Shown: positions 1 through 9,024, numbered from the stretch's first letter. The stretch is DNA of 16,618 nt from Trichomonas tenax (GCA_023091735.1 JALKBU010001104.1:1-16618); one strand, 5' to 3'. Notes: generated by a model from the letters alone, not told the origin. Translations and numbers: made by a program.

Positions 1-18
1 ATTGACACTTTTCCATTT

Positions 19-26
19 TTTCCCGC
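19..26 (+). promoter_or_regulatory. E2F-like motif upstream of the kinase
   Basis: TTTCCCGC matches the general eukaryotic E2F/DP consensus TTTSSCGC exactly. It lies 12 bp upstream of the kinase initiator, inside a small GC-rich island (cccgcgc) in AT-rich DNA. The motif match is seen directly. Binding by a trichomonad E2F-like factor is inference, and an 8-mer can occur by chance. Confidence 0.3.
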
Positions 27-35
27 GCAATCACG

Positions 36-40
36 TCACT
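36..40 (+). promoter_or_regulatory. Trichomonad Inr of the kinase gene
   Basis: TCACT fits the trichomonad initiator TCA(+1)Y(T/A), with +1 expected at base 38, 32 nt before the ATG at 70. A CCTTT at 43-47 just downstream resembles another reported T. vaginalis start-site motif. The same 9 bases CGTCACTTT occur at the FANCI start (4303-4311). Confidence 0.6.
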
Positions 41-69
41 TTCCTTTATATTTGACATTCTGACTCTAT

Positions 70-969
70 ATGCCAAACATAATTTACATGTCAGAAAAGC
101 ACGTTGTTCTATTTTGTCCCAGTCCCGTAGGAGAAGTTATCAATAATTATTCCCTTGAGAAGATTCTTGATAACACCAAGAACTCCATTGTATTCCTCTC
201 TAAGGACTTAAAGACAAATGAAAAGGTAGCAATAAAGTTCATCAAGTACAGAAAGGCAGCTCAAAAGAGAGTCGATGCAGAGATCGAGATAATGTCCAAC
301 TGCAAATGCCCATTCATCATTCAAGCTAAGGAGATTTTCGAATATCTTCCATATAAGTGCCTTGTAATGCCACTTGCGATGTCTGACATGAACAACATCC
401 TTAACCAAGCACAGAACCACCACTTGGATGAGGATTTAGTAAAGGAAGTCATTCGTTCCGCATTATTAGCATTAAAATACTTACATGACAACGAAATTTG
501 TCACCGCGATATCAAACCAGATAACTTTCTCTATTTAGGTGAAGAAGAAGAGGAATCTGTCCAATTAACCGATCTCGGTTTCGCAACAAAAGTTTCAACA
601 GACGAGTTATGTAGTGATTATGTCGGTACACTCAACTATGCAGCCCCAGAAATCGTCTCTGGCAAGCCATACGACAAATCTATTGACATCTGGTCCCTTG
701 GTGTCTCGATGTACACATTACTTAGCGGACAAAACCCATTCCCATGCAACCCAGAGAGCACACTCAGGCGCTGCATCCAGAGTGGCGCTTATTTATTCCC
801 AGCTTCCAAGTGGAAGACAATTTCACGCGAAGCTAAAGATTTAATCAGCCATATGATCAAAGTCAACCCAATGGATAGGTATACGGCCCAGCAATGTCTC
901 GATCACAAATGGTTTTCTTCTATCCCACACTCTAAGAGCTGGCATTCTCTTCAGCTTAACTCTTGGTAA
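70..969 (+). CDS. Ser/Thr protein kinase, CAMK-like, degenerate glycine loop
   Basis: A 299-residue protein that is essentially a single kinase domain, expected to phosphorylate Ser/Thr using ATP in the cytosol or nucleus. The VAIK lysine is K56 and the probable helix-C glutamate is E71. The catalytic loop is HRDIKPDN (D147, N152), the metal-binding motif is DLG instead of DFG (D168), and the activation segment ends GTLNYAAPE (about 187-194). DIWSLGVSMY follows in subdomain IX. The C-terminal lobe ends with the usual HKWF-type block, and there is no extra domain. The glycine loop is odd: residues 32-42 read ILDNTKNSIVF, with none of the GxGxxG glycines. The rest of the catalytic set is intact, so the enzyme is probably active. 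A second in-frame ATG at 88 (M7) could also serve, but the initiator at 36-40 allows the first. The family is clear; subfamily and substrate are unknown. Confidence 0.93.
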   Translation: MPNIIYMSEKHVVLFCPSPVGEVINNYSLEKILDNTKNSIVFLSKDLKTNEKVAIKFIKYRKAAQKRVDAEIEIMSNCKCPFIIQAKEIFEYLPYKCLVMPLAMSDMNNILNQAQNHHLDEDLVKEVIRSALLALKYLHDNEICHRDIKPDNFLYLGEEEEESVQLTDLGFATKVSTDELCSDYVGTLNYAAPEIVSGKPYDKSIDIWSLGVSMYTLLSGQNPFPCNPESTLRRCIQSGAYLFPASKWKTISREAKDLISHMIKVNPMDRYTAQQCLDHKWFSSIPHSKSWHSLQLNSW

Positions 970-1222
970 GTCCAGCTTCCGCTCATATTATATGTTACTA
1001 TTATATCGATTTTGTTCAGCAAACATCTTGAATAAAATTTAAATCTCCATGTATTTAAAGGCCTTCTCGCTCTTTAAGGTTATCTCTCGGATGGAAAAAG
1101 TTCAGATTATCTTTATGTTCTATTGTGTAACAGCTAAACGCACATAAAAATTCTTTTAACTATTAGATATACATATGTAATGAATCAGTTAGAAATTAAT
1201 AATCAAGACTCTATTGAAGTTA
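970..1222. other. Kinase 3' flank, no gene
   Basis: AT-rich 3' flank of the kinase. It has AATAAAATTTAAA near 1031, so a TAAA-type poly(A) signal is available shortly after the stop. I see no coding potential here. The last nine bases (1214-1222) are the left target duplication of the adjacent mobile element. Confidence 0.6.
1214..1222. repeat. Left 9-bp target-site duplication
   Basis: TTGAAGTTA here is repeated exactly at 1925-1933, immediately outside the two inverted terminal repeats. A 9-bp duplication is the usual footprint of Mutator-like transposases. Confidence 0.8.
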
Positions 1223-1331
1223 CGTTGAATTTTTGTTCCTGTTGACTTTTTTGAGTTTTGCGATTTTGAACGAGTAAACCCCCTATCAAGCCAAACTGAG
1301 AAGACATTTACGTGCTTTTCAGGGGTGCTGA
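1223..1331 (+). repeat. Left terminal inverted repeat of copy A
   Basis: This arm pairs with 1817-1924 on the opposite strand with scattered mismatches and small gaps. The best conserved part is AACGAGTAAACCCCC, identical in both arms of copy A. Confidence 0.8.
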
Positions 1332-1816
1332 GTATGTTTATAGCATTTGCTTGTCTATTTAACTTGAGGATCTCAATGCCTCAATGAGATTTCAGTAATT
1401 TTTGACATGTAAAATAACAAAAGTCACCATTTTCGACACATATTATCTGATATATGTCATGTAAAGTCGAAAATTTGATATATAATATTACCAATGAGCA
1501 AATTTTATGTGAACTTGAGGTAGCATAACTTTATGCATGCTCGATGTATGAGCAAAGGAATGCCGTTTGACTCCTGCGCGTTGCGTATTTTTTCTTTTCT
1601 GTTTTTATTTTTTGATTTCTTTACCGGAACTATAGCAAAAATAAGAGAGCGAACGCTATAATAGTGTATAATAGTGAGATGTATTTGTTATAATCAACAA
1701 AGAGATTCATAACAGAAGCACATTAATGATTTGTAATGAGTTTCTGTTTGTAATCATATGATATCATGATTAAGTAATACCTTGCTAAGATCATGAAACG
1801 TATTGCACCACTAGAA

Positions 1817-1924
1817 TCAGCACCTCAAAAAGCATGTAAATGTTTCATCAGATTCGTCCAGAAAGGGGGTTTACTCGTTAAAAATCACAAAACTCAAAAA
1901 GGCCAATGAGACAAAAGTGGAGCC
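1817..1924 (-). repeat. Right terminal inverted repeat of copy A
   Basis: Inverted counterpart of 1223-1331. Its outer end, read on the minus strand, is GGCTCCACTTTTGTCTC, and the same GGCTCCACTTT outer end occurs at 11234 in copy B. This fixes the element's terminus. Confidence 0.8.
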
Positions 1925-1933
1925 TTGAAGTTA
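1925..1933. repeat. Right 9-bp target-site duplication
   Basis: TTGAAGTTA, identical to 1214-1222, directly outside the right terminal repeat. Confidence 0.8.
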
Positions 1934-4300
1934 AATAGTGATTTTTTTAAAAATCGGAATTTTGCATTATTAAGCAAGCAATATATAATTATTTTGACTT
2001 TTATATATGTTCATAAGCTTTGTTTAGTCATTATATATAAAAAAAATTATAGCCAATTTTATTGCATCATCTTCCGTAGGTATAGTGTCAGTATAGACAT
2101 GAACCTGTAGCTGTAATATGAATGCTGCAGAAACCTATATTTTGGAGATACAAATTAGATTTAACTAATTTTAACTATATATGCGATGTTTTTTAAAAAT
2201 ATATAAATGTATTATTGATGTGTAGTAATATACTCAACATTAATTGATAGTATCCATGAATGAATAGGTAAATTGGTGATGAAATTTCAGCATTTTAAGA
2301 AATTTTACAGATTTTTCTATCTATTGGATATCGAGATACGATGCATAGCTCCCACAATAATTGACTTTGTGTATGTGATGTTGTGGGCGGAACACTTGAT
2401 GTATGTCAAAAAATTAACGTCTTTGTCAAATGATATAAAAGTGACAAAATAATTCATCATAATATTATTTGTTTGTTATTTTGGTTTCGCTGAAAATTGC
2501 ACACTTATCTGAATCGAAATTAATAATATCCGCCCAACATTTTCATAAATTTTGAGGGGTTTCAACTCTCTATTTTGACCCTTGGCCACTTTCAAACTAC
2601 CAGACTTAGTGTGTAAGCTTGCAAAGGCCTGGCAATGCTTACACTTCTTTTTCAATTCACAATTCGCCTTTTTAACAAAGATGAGCCTGTCAGAAATACG
2701 TTTTTTGGAGTGATCCGTTACATTGTTTTGTGCCAATTTGTTAGTTGAATATAGTATTGTCTAACAGTTTGATATTGGAAAAACTTGAAATTAATGCAGC
2801 TTATCAATAAAAAATAATATTGAAATTTCAAAAAAGAGTTTTTTGTTTTCATGAATACCAATAATATCGAATATTGCATTAATAATGAATGACAGTATTG
2901 CTTTAGAGCTTTACACTTCAATATATATCATAGAAATGAAAGATCTCAGAATTATCATGCAATAATAGTATATTAGAATGTGCTATTTAGTCTATACTAG
3001 TGTGTCCTGATGTGGTTGCGATCCTTCACTTGAAAAGAACAATATTATCTGGATAAAATGAATCATTGATGATATTTCTAAAAACTAGATTGGCACATTA
3101 ATGCTAAAGTATTACTGGTGTCTTTTTGTAGATTTTTTTTGGCAAAATCTGTACAGATTGCATAGAAATAAAAACCCCGTTTTACTTTTAAAAATCGAAT
3201 TGGAGCTCGAGTGTCATAAATAACCGAAAGTTCAGAAATAAAAACGCTTAATTTTTGGTATACGAATTAGCAATCATATGCATAGCATTTTAGTTTACCT
3301 ACCAACATCTCACTTTTGTAACCTAAGGGTACTTTTAGTTGTTTATTCTAATAGCAGTATCATATGTAGATTCTCAATATATAATTATTTTTGAAAAAGG
3401 ACCAAAAATTGAGAATTGAAACACCTTTGTTAATATGTTTTGTTTAGATACTATATTTACCTCTGCTATTCATAGAATACATTTTGGTTATACTTCTGTA
3501 CATTGTCATGAATTATTATTTTATGAATACTATAGGATCCCCGAGAAATTGATCAATTTTCACATCGAATAAATTTTTCTTTCATTCGAATTACATTAAT
3601 AGAAGACATTGAGAACTATTGAAGGCTTCATTTTGTACATAAGTATTAGCAAAATATCAGTTAACTCATCAATGAACTTTCAATAATTTGATTTTATTGG
3701 GTTCGGTCTGTTTGGATGGCAGAAAACAATGCTCCTGAACAATGTAAATGCATATGCGTCCATATATTAACTAGAATAATAATGCATGTTCATAAAATGC
3801 ATGATGTTTATAAAAAAAGTAAAAAATGATCATAACTGGAATTAAACCTAGCATTGGTTAAGTCAGTATTGATCTTAACCGTTATGCCATATTTGTCATG
3901 TAAGATTTGAAATCAGATATATGATAATTTTCCAATTTTGAAATCTCGAGAACATAGGTTCATCAAGCTTAGTCCTTAATAGGGTATATTCCCCATGCCA
4001 CATCGAATACACAATATAAATTTTATCGAAAAAAATTGGGAGGAAGGGAGAGAGAAGGGCTTTATGTATTTTGTTTGAAAAATAATAATTGCTTTTTCCT
4101 CCCCTCCACTACCCATGGCTTATGCATTATACTACACACGCCAAAAATGTTCAATTGCGGTCATCATTTTTTTGTCTTCGATCGGTTCTTTCCCTTTTTC
4201 ATTCCAAAACTTAATAAATTGAACTGCAAGAAGGAGAAGATTAAGGAGATAACAAAATTAGGCAGAAGTGAACTTAAAACGGGAAAGGGAAGTTCCTCAG
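1934..4300. other. Long AT-rich intergenic stretch, no gene found
   Basis: No believable gene on either strand. The longest open frames (around 1925-2110, 2476-2736, 2718-2921 and 4036-4323) open with TTG rather than ATG, have no TCAYT initiator in the right place and show no recognisable domain. Minor structure includes a 7-bp stem CCCACAA/TTGTGGG at 2351-2387, a tRNA-like promoter pair at 3838-3889, and a segment at about 3890-3945 that resembles the interior of the Mutator-like element (about 1448-1497). Confidence 0.6.
3820..3896 (-). ncRNA. Possible tRNA-like or Pol III pseudogene
   Basis: On the minus strand, 3889-3879 reads TGGCATAACGG, a full match to the tRNA A box TRGCNNARYGG. Bases 3848-3838 read GGTTTAATTCC, 9 of 11 against the B box GGTTCRANTCC. 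The 52-nt span from A-box start to B-box end is that of an intronless tRNA. Oligo-T runs follow within 20 nt (complement of 3821-3826 and 3812-3818), as in a Pol III terminator. The acceptor and T stems do not fold well by eye, so this is at best a decayed tRNA or a tRNA-derived element. The GGTTAAG/CTTAACC pair inside could form another hairpin. Confidence 0.3.
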
Positions 4301-4304
4301 TGCG

Positions 4305-4309
4305 TCACT
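4305..4309 (+). promoter_or_regulatory. Inr (upstream) of FANCI
   Basis: TCACT fits the trichomonad initiator, with +1 at 4307, 21 nt before the ATG at 4328. The wider CGTCACTTT is identical to the kinase initiator context. Confidence 0.55.
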
Positions 4310-4316
4310 TTTTTGT

Positions 4317-4321
4317 TCATT
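4317..4321 (+). promoter_or_regulatory. Inr (downstream) of FANCI
   Basis: TCATT, with +1 at 4319, lies 9 nt before the ATG at 4328, the classic very short trichomonad leader. Either this or the copy at 4305 places the transcript start downstream of the in-frame ATG at 4268, which argues against that longer start. Confidence 0.6.
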
Positions 4322-4327
4322 AAAAAA

Positions 4328-7300
4328 ATGGATATGGAAACTTTAGAGACTTTTGTCAAGGCTTATCAAAGCTTTCATCGCGATGATGGCGATGATGACG
4401 AATTGAAGAGAATTGGCAAGTCTTTTGATGAACATACCGTTTCACAATATTTAAATTTTGCAATCATGTATTATTCACAACCACATATTGTACTAAAGGC
4501 CATTCTAGAGACTATTCCACCAGAATCGATGAACCTTTTAACACAAGTCATCAAAGAGTCGATTATTGCAATTGTCAAATGGAAATTTGGATCAAAAGAT
4601 AAGACTGACATGTATACAACGGCCTTTAGGAATAAAATGCCAAAGTTGTTGTCTGCTAAAAAAAGAGTTTCATTATTAAATAAAATTACTGTAAAAGTTC
4701 AAAAGATGGAACCAAATTCGGAGAATTACCCATTCATAGAGGAAAGTCTCATTTCAATTTTATCATCATTGCTCAATTTATTACATAATGATAATTCATT
4801 AATCTCAATTAATAAAGATGACGAAACAAAAGACGTTACATGCCGTGAAATTTGCGATATCTACATCAAAGACTTGATACAGAATTCACCACCGCATCTT
4901 TTCCCTTATTTAATCGATTTATTTAAAGAAGTTCCAATGACAGATGAAAATCTCGAATTGATGATTGATTCAATCAACAATAACTCTCTGGAAAACCTTT
5001 CGACAATTACATCTAAGATTTTCTTACCAATTTCAAATAACAAAAAATTGGTATCAAAGTGCATGAATCTCATCATTACGACAGCTTTACTTATAGAGAA
5101 AGATAAACAAGGTTATGACCGCGAAATCCAAGAACATCTTCGAAATTTGATTAAAAGTTTATACATGGTTACATCAATGTCAAGACTTTGCAGTGACTCG
5201 ATCACAACAATCCTTTGCTCTAAGACAGAGTTAGCATCTCATTTCACTCCATTCATTGTTTCTCTCTCTTTGTATACTTCAAGAATTCGTCCGAAAATTT
5301 ATGATGCATTAATTGCAAACTTTGGACAGCAATTAAAGGATGATCAGATCAGAACAACATCAAGATATCTTAGACACATATATAATCTTTTCAGTGAAGA
5401 TGTTTCAGAGTTTAACATCGAATCAGTTATCAAAGAAACAATTCTTCTTACTCAACACGGTTTGGAAACAAATATTAGATTCTTATCCAACTTTGCTTTC
5501 CATTTGATTGATAGTGCCCCACCAATGGATGCCTCAAAGCGTTTACCATCAAAGATTAAAGAATCCTACAGTAAGTTTGTTACGCCTGCCTACAGACAAG
5601 TTGACATTGCAACAAAGATTCTGAATCAAATTGTCACAACATTTCCATTTGCTTGCAAAGAGATCTTCAAAGATATTGTATTGAGAATTACAAACAAACT
5701 TCCAAACAGCGATGCACTCATTAGATGCTTAGATTCATCAGATGAGCCGCAATTAGTCGCTGAAATGCTTGTTGAAATCATTGAGCAAATGAGATATTTG
5801 GATTTGATGACATTGGAGCAATTGATGAGATTTGCTATTCCAAAGATTGTTGGCAACGAGCAATTATTGGATAGAGTTGTTATCGCTGCAAGAAAGGCTT
5901 TCTTCTCGGGAACAGAAAACATGAAAGTTAATGGTCTTGCTGCTATTTTCTATTTGATTCAGCCACGTTACGAGCAAACATTCACACAAGCATTCATATC
6001 AAACACTACATTCGGAAGTCGAATTGATGCTGCAACGAGCAATGATCTTTTGTTTCAAATGTTCTCTTTGATAGAAAGAGGTTTCAGACAAGAACCTCGT
6101 GTTCAAGCTGATACTGCTATGTTTATCCCACTTTTGATCCAGCTAAACAGTGACTTAGCAGATGCTGCGAGACTGATGTATATCGAGCAACTGGATGAAT
6201 GCTGTGTTGCTGAAGAATTTCCGCTTAAAATTACTCAAAACCTTCCATATCTCATTCAATCAATCGCTGATACAATTTTCATTCTTCCGCAGTCAGTATC
6301 AAAGACTGATGAGTGGATGGAGTTAATCAAGCGCTTTGATGACATAGTTGAAAATCTTTCGAAGGTCGAGTTGGTTGTTTATACAGAAGAAATGAAGGTT
6401 CTCACACATCCACTTGAGAGAGATATCATTGCTGCAACACTTGCTGTTATGTTCAATTATTCCATAAGAAATGATGAACAAATCGCACTCGCATTATTCA
6501 ACACATTGGATAGACTTAATCACAAGATTGCAGAGAGTGAAAGATTGAGAAAAGATACTGCTCTTAGATCTTCATACACATTCAAATTCTCGATCAGTAT
6601 CGATCTCCTCAGGGCATTGTTCAAACTGCTGCAAGGCGATAATCAAGAAATTACGAAACATTATGGCATTCAGTTATATACACTCGAACGTTGCAGAGAT
6701 ATTATCAAAGAAATTCCAAGTTTGCGTCTTGAATACAGAATTAAGAGATTGAGACTCGCTCTCGATCTCGGTGAGATGACAATAGATGCAATTGATAAAG
6801 TCAAATGGTGTGAACCTCCAAGCGGTCTTAAGAATCCACAAAATCTTATGGAGATGCTTACAGAGAACTTCAAGAAATTGTTCAATTTCGTATTCGAAAC
6901 TTATGATAGACAAACTGTTGAAAGATTCCTTGAACAATCGCATATTCTCACTCCAGGAAAAGGCATTGGAAGTGCCCAAAGAAGTCTATTTTCAAGCTTC
7001 AAAGGTTTCATCAATGGTAATGATGCCAAATGTGCCGAAAACTATGTTGCTATATTAGAGAAACTCGCAATGTTTGATGACTCTGATTCTAAATTCTTCG
7101 AGAGCATTACGAAAATGTTATCAAAACAAATCATAAAGAATGCTCAATCATACAAAATCATCAGACTTGCACGCGCATTCTCACCCGGTGCAAAGTTAGA
7201 CTGGCTCAAGTCAGCTGCTGATTCTGTTGTCGAAAGACTTGCTGACGAAGCGGGAACAACATCAGCACCACTCCATGAGATTATTTCTTGTGTTACAGGA

Positions 7301-8032
7301 CTTAGCTCTGATGTTTCATTTGGTTTGTCATGGATACCAAAGGCTTATGCTGCTAATCATGAAAGAGGAACTGAAATTAGTGCCGAATTTTCTCAGTACC
7401 TCACACATATTGGCGCAATTGGTGCTAAACTCATGGAAGTTGATTATTCACAGTTCAACATGAAATATTACGAAGAAATCGTTAAGTTCATCAAAGATTA
7501 TGTTAAAGTCATCAATAAGCTCATTAAGCAGACTCTTGATATCCCGGACACAGCTTCAGAGAGTTTGAATGAACTTTTGAGCTTCTCAACGTCAACATTT
7601 GGCGATGTTGCTGCCAAATTCTTGCTAAAGTCTCAGTCTTCGACAGAAACTGCAAAGAACGCAAGACAGGCAGAGTTTGATGCTAAGCATGCACCATTGC
7701 TTATATTCGAACTCGAGAAAATGCTTGTTGGCACATCAAAACTCATCTCGAAGAAGTGTATTGAAGACATCAGTGTAGAATTCTGCAGAATCAGAGGTGC
7801 TGAAGTCAAAGTCATGCACACACAGAGAAAGAAGAAGAAGAAAGTCGAGAAAATCGAGGAAGAGCCCGAGCCAGAACCAGAGCCTCAACAAGAACAAGAA
7901 GAGAATGAAGATTCGGCACCAGAGATGAATGAATCATCGCATAATGAGGAAGAAGATGAAAAAAACATCAGACATGGACAGATCCCTATTGGTGAAGAAG
8001 AGGAAGACGAAGATAGTGTTGTTGACTTATAA
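4328..8032 (+). CDS. FANCI: FANCI homologue (Fanconi anaemia ID2 clamp subunit)
   Basis: A 1234-residue all-helical protein. Known role of the family: FANCI pairs with FANCD2 as the ID2 clamp on DNA at stalled forks, and both are monoubiquitinated by FANCL/UBE2T in interstrand cross-link repair. Collinear family landmarks are visible. FKEVPMT (199-205) matches the animal FKDVPLT block. ARKAFF (521-526) carries the equivalent of the human ubiquitin-acceptor lysine, and the position is also 523. A TQ dipeptide lies shortly after it, where animal FANCI has its phosphorylated S/TQ cluster. A C-terminal LIFELEK...SKK...FCRIRG block (about 1125-1157) matches LIFAIEQ...SKK...DFKIKG. RKKKKK (1167-1172) is a likely nuclear localisation signal, and an acidic tail runs to the end. 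Length is slightly below the roughly 1330 residues of animals. The upstream ATG at 4268 is rejected because both initiators lie downstream of it. Assignment is from recalled family sequence, not a search. Confidence 0.87.
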   Translation: MDMETLETFVKAYQSFHRDDGDDDELKRIGKSFDEHTVSQYLNFAIMYYSQPHIVLKAILETIPPESMNLLTQVIKESIIAIVKWKFGSKDKTDMYTTAFRNKMPKLLSAKKRVSLLNKITVKVQKMEPNSENYPFIEESLISILSSLLNLLHNDNSLISINKDDETKDVTCREICDIYIKDLIQNSPPHLFPYLIDLFKEVPMTDENLELMIDSINNNSLENLSTITSKIFLPISNNKKLVSKCMNLIITTALLIEKDKQGYDREIQEHLRNLIKSLYMVTSMSRLCSDSITTILCSKTELASHFTPFIVSLSLYTSRIRPKIYDALIANFGQQLKDDQIRTTSRYLRHIYNLFSEDVSEFNIESVIKETILLTQHGLETNIRFLSNFAFHLIDSAPPMDASKRLPSKIKESYSKFVTPAYRQVDIATKILNQIVTTFPFACKEIFKDIVLRITNKLPNSDALIRCLDSSDEPQLVAEMLVEIIEQMRYLDLMTLEQLMRFAIPKIVGNEQLLDRVVIAARKAFFSGTENMKVNGLAAIFYLIQPRYEQTFTQAFISNTTFGSRIDAATSNDLLFQMFSLIERGFRQEPRVQADTAMFIPLLIQLNSDLADAARLMYIEQLDECCVAEEFPLKITQNLPYLIQSIADTIFILPQSVSKTDEWMELIKRFDDIVENLSKVELVVYTEEMKVLTHPLERDIIAATLAVMFNYSIRNDEQIALALFNTLDRLNHKIAESERLRKDTALRSSYTFKFSISIDLLRALFKLLQGDNQEITKHYGIQLYTLERCRDIIKEIPSLRLEYRIKRLRLALDLGEMTIDAIDKVKWCEPPSGLKNPQNLMEMLTENFKKLFNFVFETYDRQTVERFLEQSHILTPGKGIGSAQRSLFSSFKGFINGNDAKCAENYVAILEKLAMFDDSDSKFFESITKMLSKQIIKNAQSYKIIRLARAFSPGAKLDWLKSAADSVVERLADEAGTTSAPLHEIISCVTGLSSDVSFGLSWIPKAYAANHERGTEISAEFSQYLTHIGAIGAKLMEVDYSQFNMKYYEEIVKFIKDYVKVINKLIKQTLDIPDTASESLNELLSFSTSTFGDVAAKFLLKSQSSTETAKNARQAEFDAKHAPLLIFELEKMLVGTSKLISKKCIEDISVEFCRIRGAEVKVMHTQRKKKKKVEKIEEEPEPEPEPQQEQEENEDSAPEMNESSHNEEEDEKNIRHGQIPIGEEEEDEDSVVDL

Positions 8033-8451
8033 TTTTATATTTTGTTCTGTTTATTAAATTGAATCATATTTATTATGTTGAATTTATGTCTTATTGCAGC
8101 AAAATTTGAATATAATTCCAACAAATTAACACAATTTTAAACGATGATTCAAAGAAAGTCAAAATATTTTTCGATGTTATAATTTTCTCCTCTTTAAATC
8201 AAATGATTTTGAAATCCATCATATATTTGGTATTGAAATATAAATATTAGAGAAGTTGTTAAAAAATTGATGGTAAATCTTATTTTCCAAAAAATATTTT
8301 CGAAATAAATCCGAAACAAAGCAACTTGTAACATGGCTTCACTTGTATTCATTATATTGAGGGTTTCTTGGCTGTAATAATTAAATAAAAAATATGACAT
8401 TTGAGAAATTCCCAAATAAAATATGATAATAAATGTCCGAGATATATGGTA
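8033..8451. other. Short convergent intergenic region
   Basis: The shared 3' flank of FANCI (+) and the ARF gene (minus), very AT-rich. TAAA occurs soon after the FANCI stop (around 8054), as expected for a trichomonad poly(A) signal. No coding potential beyond an AT-rich frame that partly overlaps the ARF gene. Confidence 0.6.
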
Positions 8452-8455
8452 TTTA
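8452..8455 (-). terminator. TAAA poly(A) signal overlapping the ARF stop codon
   Basis: On the minus strand the stop codon reads TAA followed by A. T. vaginalis is known to use a TAAA signal that often includes the stop codon, so this TAAA probably directs cleavage shortly downstream. Confidence 0.5.
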
Positions 8456-8998
8456 GAAGTGCTGGTTAATCTGATCTCCGAGCCAGTCAAGACCCTCATA
8501 AAGGCCATCACCTGTTGTAGCGCAGCATCCCTGAACCTGCCATGGGCGGTTTGTGATAGTGTTAAGGCGGAGTCTGTTACCGAGTTCTTGTGGCTTTACA
8601 GCGTTTGGAAGATCCTGTTTGTTAGCATAAACGAGAAGGATTGCGTCACGGAGCTCATCTTCCTCGAGAAGCTTGTGGAGCTCATCGCGTGCCTCGTCGA
8701 TACGGCCGACATCGTTAGAGTCGACGACGAAAATCAATCCTTGTGTGTTATGGAAGTAATGGCGCCAGAGAGCACGGATTCTATCCTGGCCACCGACATC
8801 CCAAACGTTCATGTTGAAGCCCTTGTATTCGATAGTCTCGACATTGAAGCCGATTGTTGGGATTGTTGTGACGTGCTCTCCAAGCTTCAGCTTGTAGAGG
8901 ACTGTTGTCTTACCGGCAGCATCGAGGCCGAGCATGAGAACGCGTGTCTCTCTGTTGCCGAACCACTTCTTGAATGTCTCTGAGAAGAGAAGACCCAT
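8453..8998 (-). CDS. ARF1: ARF1-type small GTPase
   Basis: A 181-residue protein, exactly the canonical length of class I ARFs, which recruit coat proteins to Golgi membranes in GTP-bound form. Gly2 follows Met1 for N-myristoylation, and an amphipathic N-terminal helix comes next. The P-loop is GLDAAGKT (24-31), switch I contains Thr48 in TTIPTIGFN, the DVGGQ motif ends at Gln71, and NKQD is 126-129. [15 protein letters not shown] near the C-terminus completes guanine recognition. All key residues have the same numbers as in human ARF1. The frame stays open to an ATG at 9040, adding 14 residues. That ATG lies upstream of the initiator (9025-9029) and would destroy the myristoylation site, so 8998 is the start. 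The gene looks richer in G and C than its surroundings, as expected for a highly expressed gene. ARF1 versus another class I paralogue cannot be settled here. Confidence 0.97.
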   Translation of the reverse strand: MGLLFSETFKKWFGNRETRVLMLGLDAAGKTTVLYKLKLGEHVTTIPTIGFNVETIEYKGFNMNVWDVGGQDRIRALWRHYFHNTQGLIFVVDSNDVGRIDEARDELHKLLEEDELRDAILLVYANKQDLPNAVKPQELGNRLRLNTITNRPWQVQGCCATTGDGLYEGLDWLGDQINQHF

Positions 8999-9024
8999 CT
9001 TTAAAAAAAGTGTCGTAAACAAAA

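Larger units (their letters stand above)
1223..1924. mobile_element. Non-autonomous Mutator-like element, copy A
   Basis: A 702-bp element with imperfect inverted terminal repeats of about 108 bp (1223-1331 and 1817-1924). Shared TIR blocks include TTTTTGAGTTTTG, AACGAGTAAACCCCC, CATTTAC(G/A)TGCTTTT and GGTGCTGA. It is flanked by the perfect 9-bp duplication TTGAAGTTA. It has no open frame of useful length, so it would need a transposase supplied in trans. The interior contains nested hairpins, for example TTTTCGAC paired with GTCGAAAA around 1432-1473. A second copy in the opposite orientation lies at 11234-12288. Long TIRs plus a 9-bp duplication point to the MULE superfamily, of which T. 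vaginalis has several families. I infer the family from structure only. Confidence 0.85.

Noticed and set aside
961..980. GTAAGT at the kinase stop as a 5' splice site
   Set aside because: Trichomonad introns use GTAYGT with a conserved ACTAACACACAG 3' end. No such partner follows, and the kinase domain is already complete.
2351..2387. CCCACAA/TTGTGGG hairpin as an element or terminator
   Set aside because: A 7-bp stem with a 23-nt loop is too weak to distinguish from chance, and nothing else supports it.
1925..2921. Small open frames at 1925-2110, 2476-2736 and 2718-2921
   Set aside because: All open with TTG, have no initiator and no domain. The first begins inside the target duplication of a transposon.
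4036..4323. 95-codon plus-strand frame before FANCI
   Set aside because: Opens with TTG, overlaps the FANCI promoter and has low-complexity composition.
4268..4327. Longer FANCI start adding 20 residues
   Set aside because: Both initiators (4305, 4317) lie downstream of this ATG, and the extra residues have no family match.
5626..7821. Open frames antisense to or shifted within FANCI
   Set aside because: Shadows of the long gene, with no domain or promoter.
8423..8983. 186-codon plus-strand frame over the ARF gene
   Set aside because: It is the antisense of a fully conserved ARF, so its openness reflects codon choice in the real gene.
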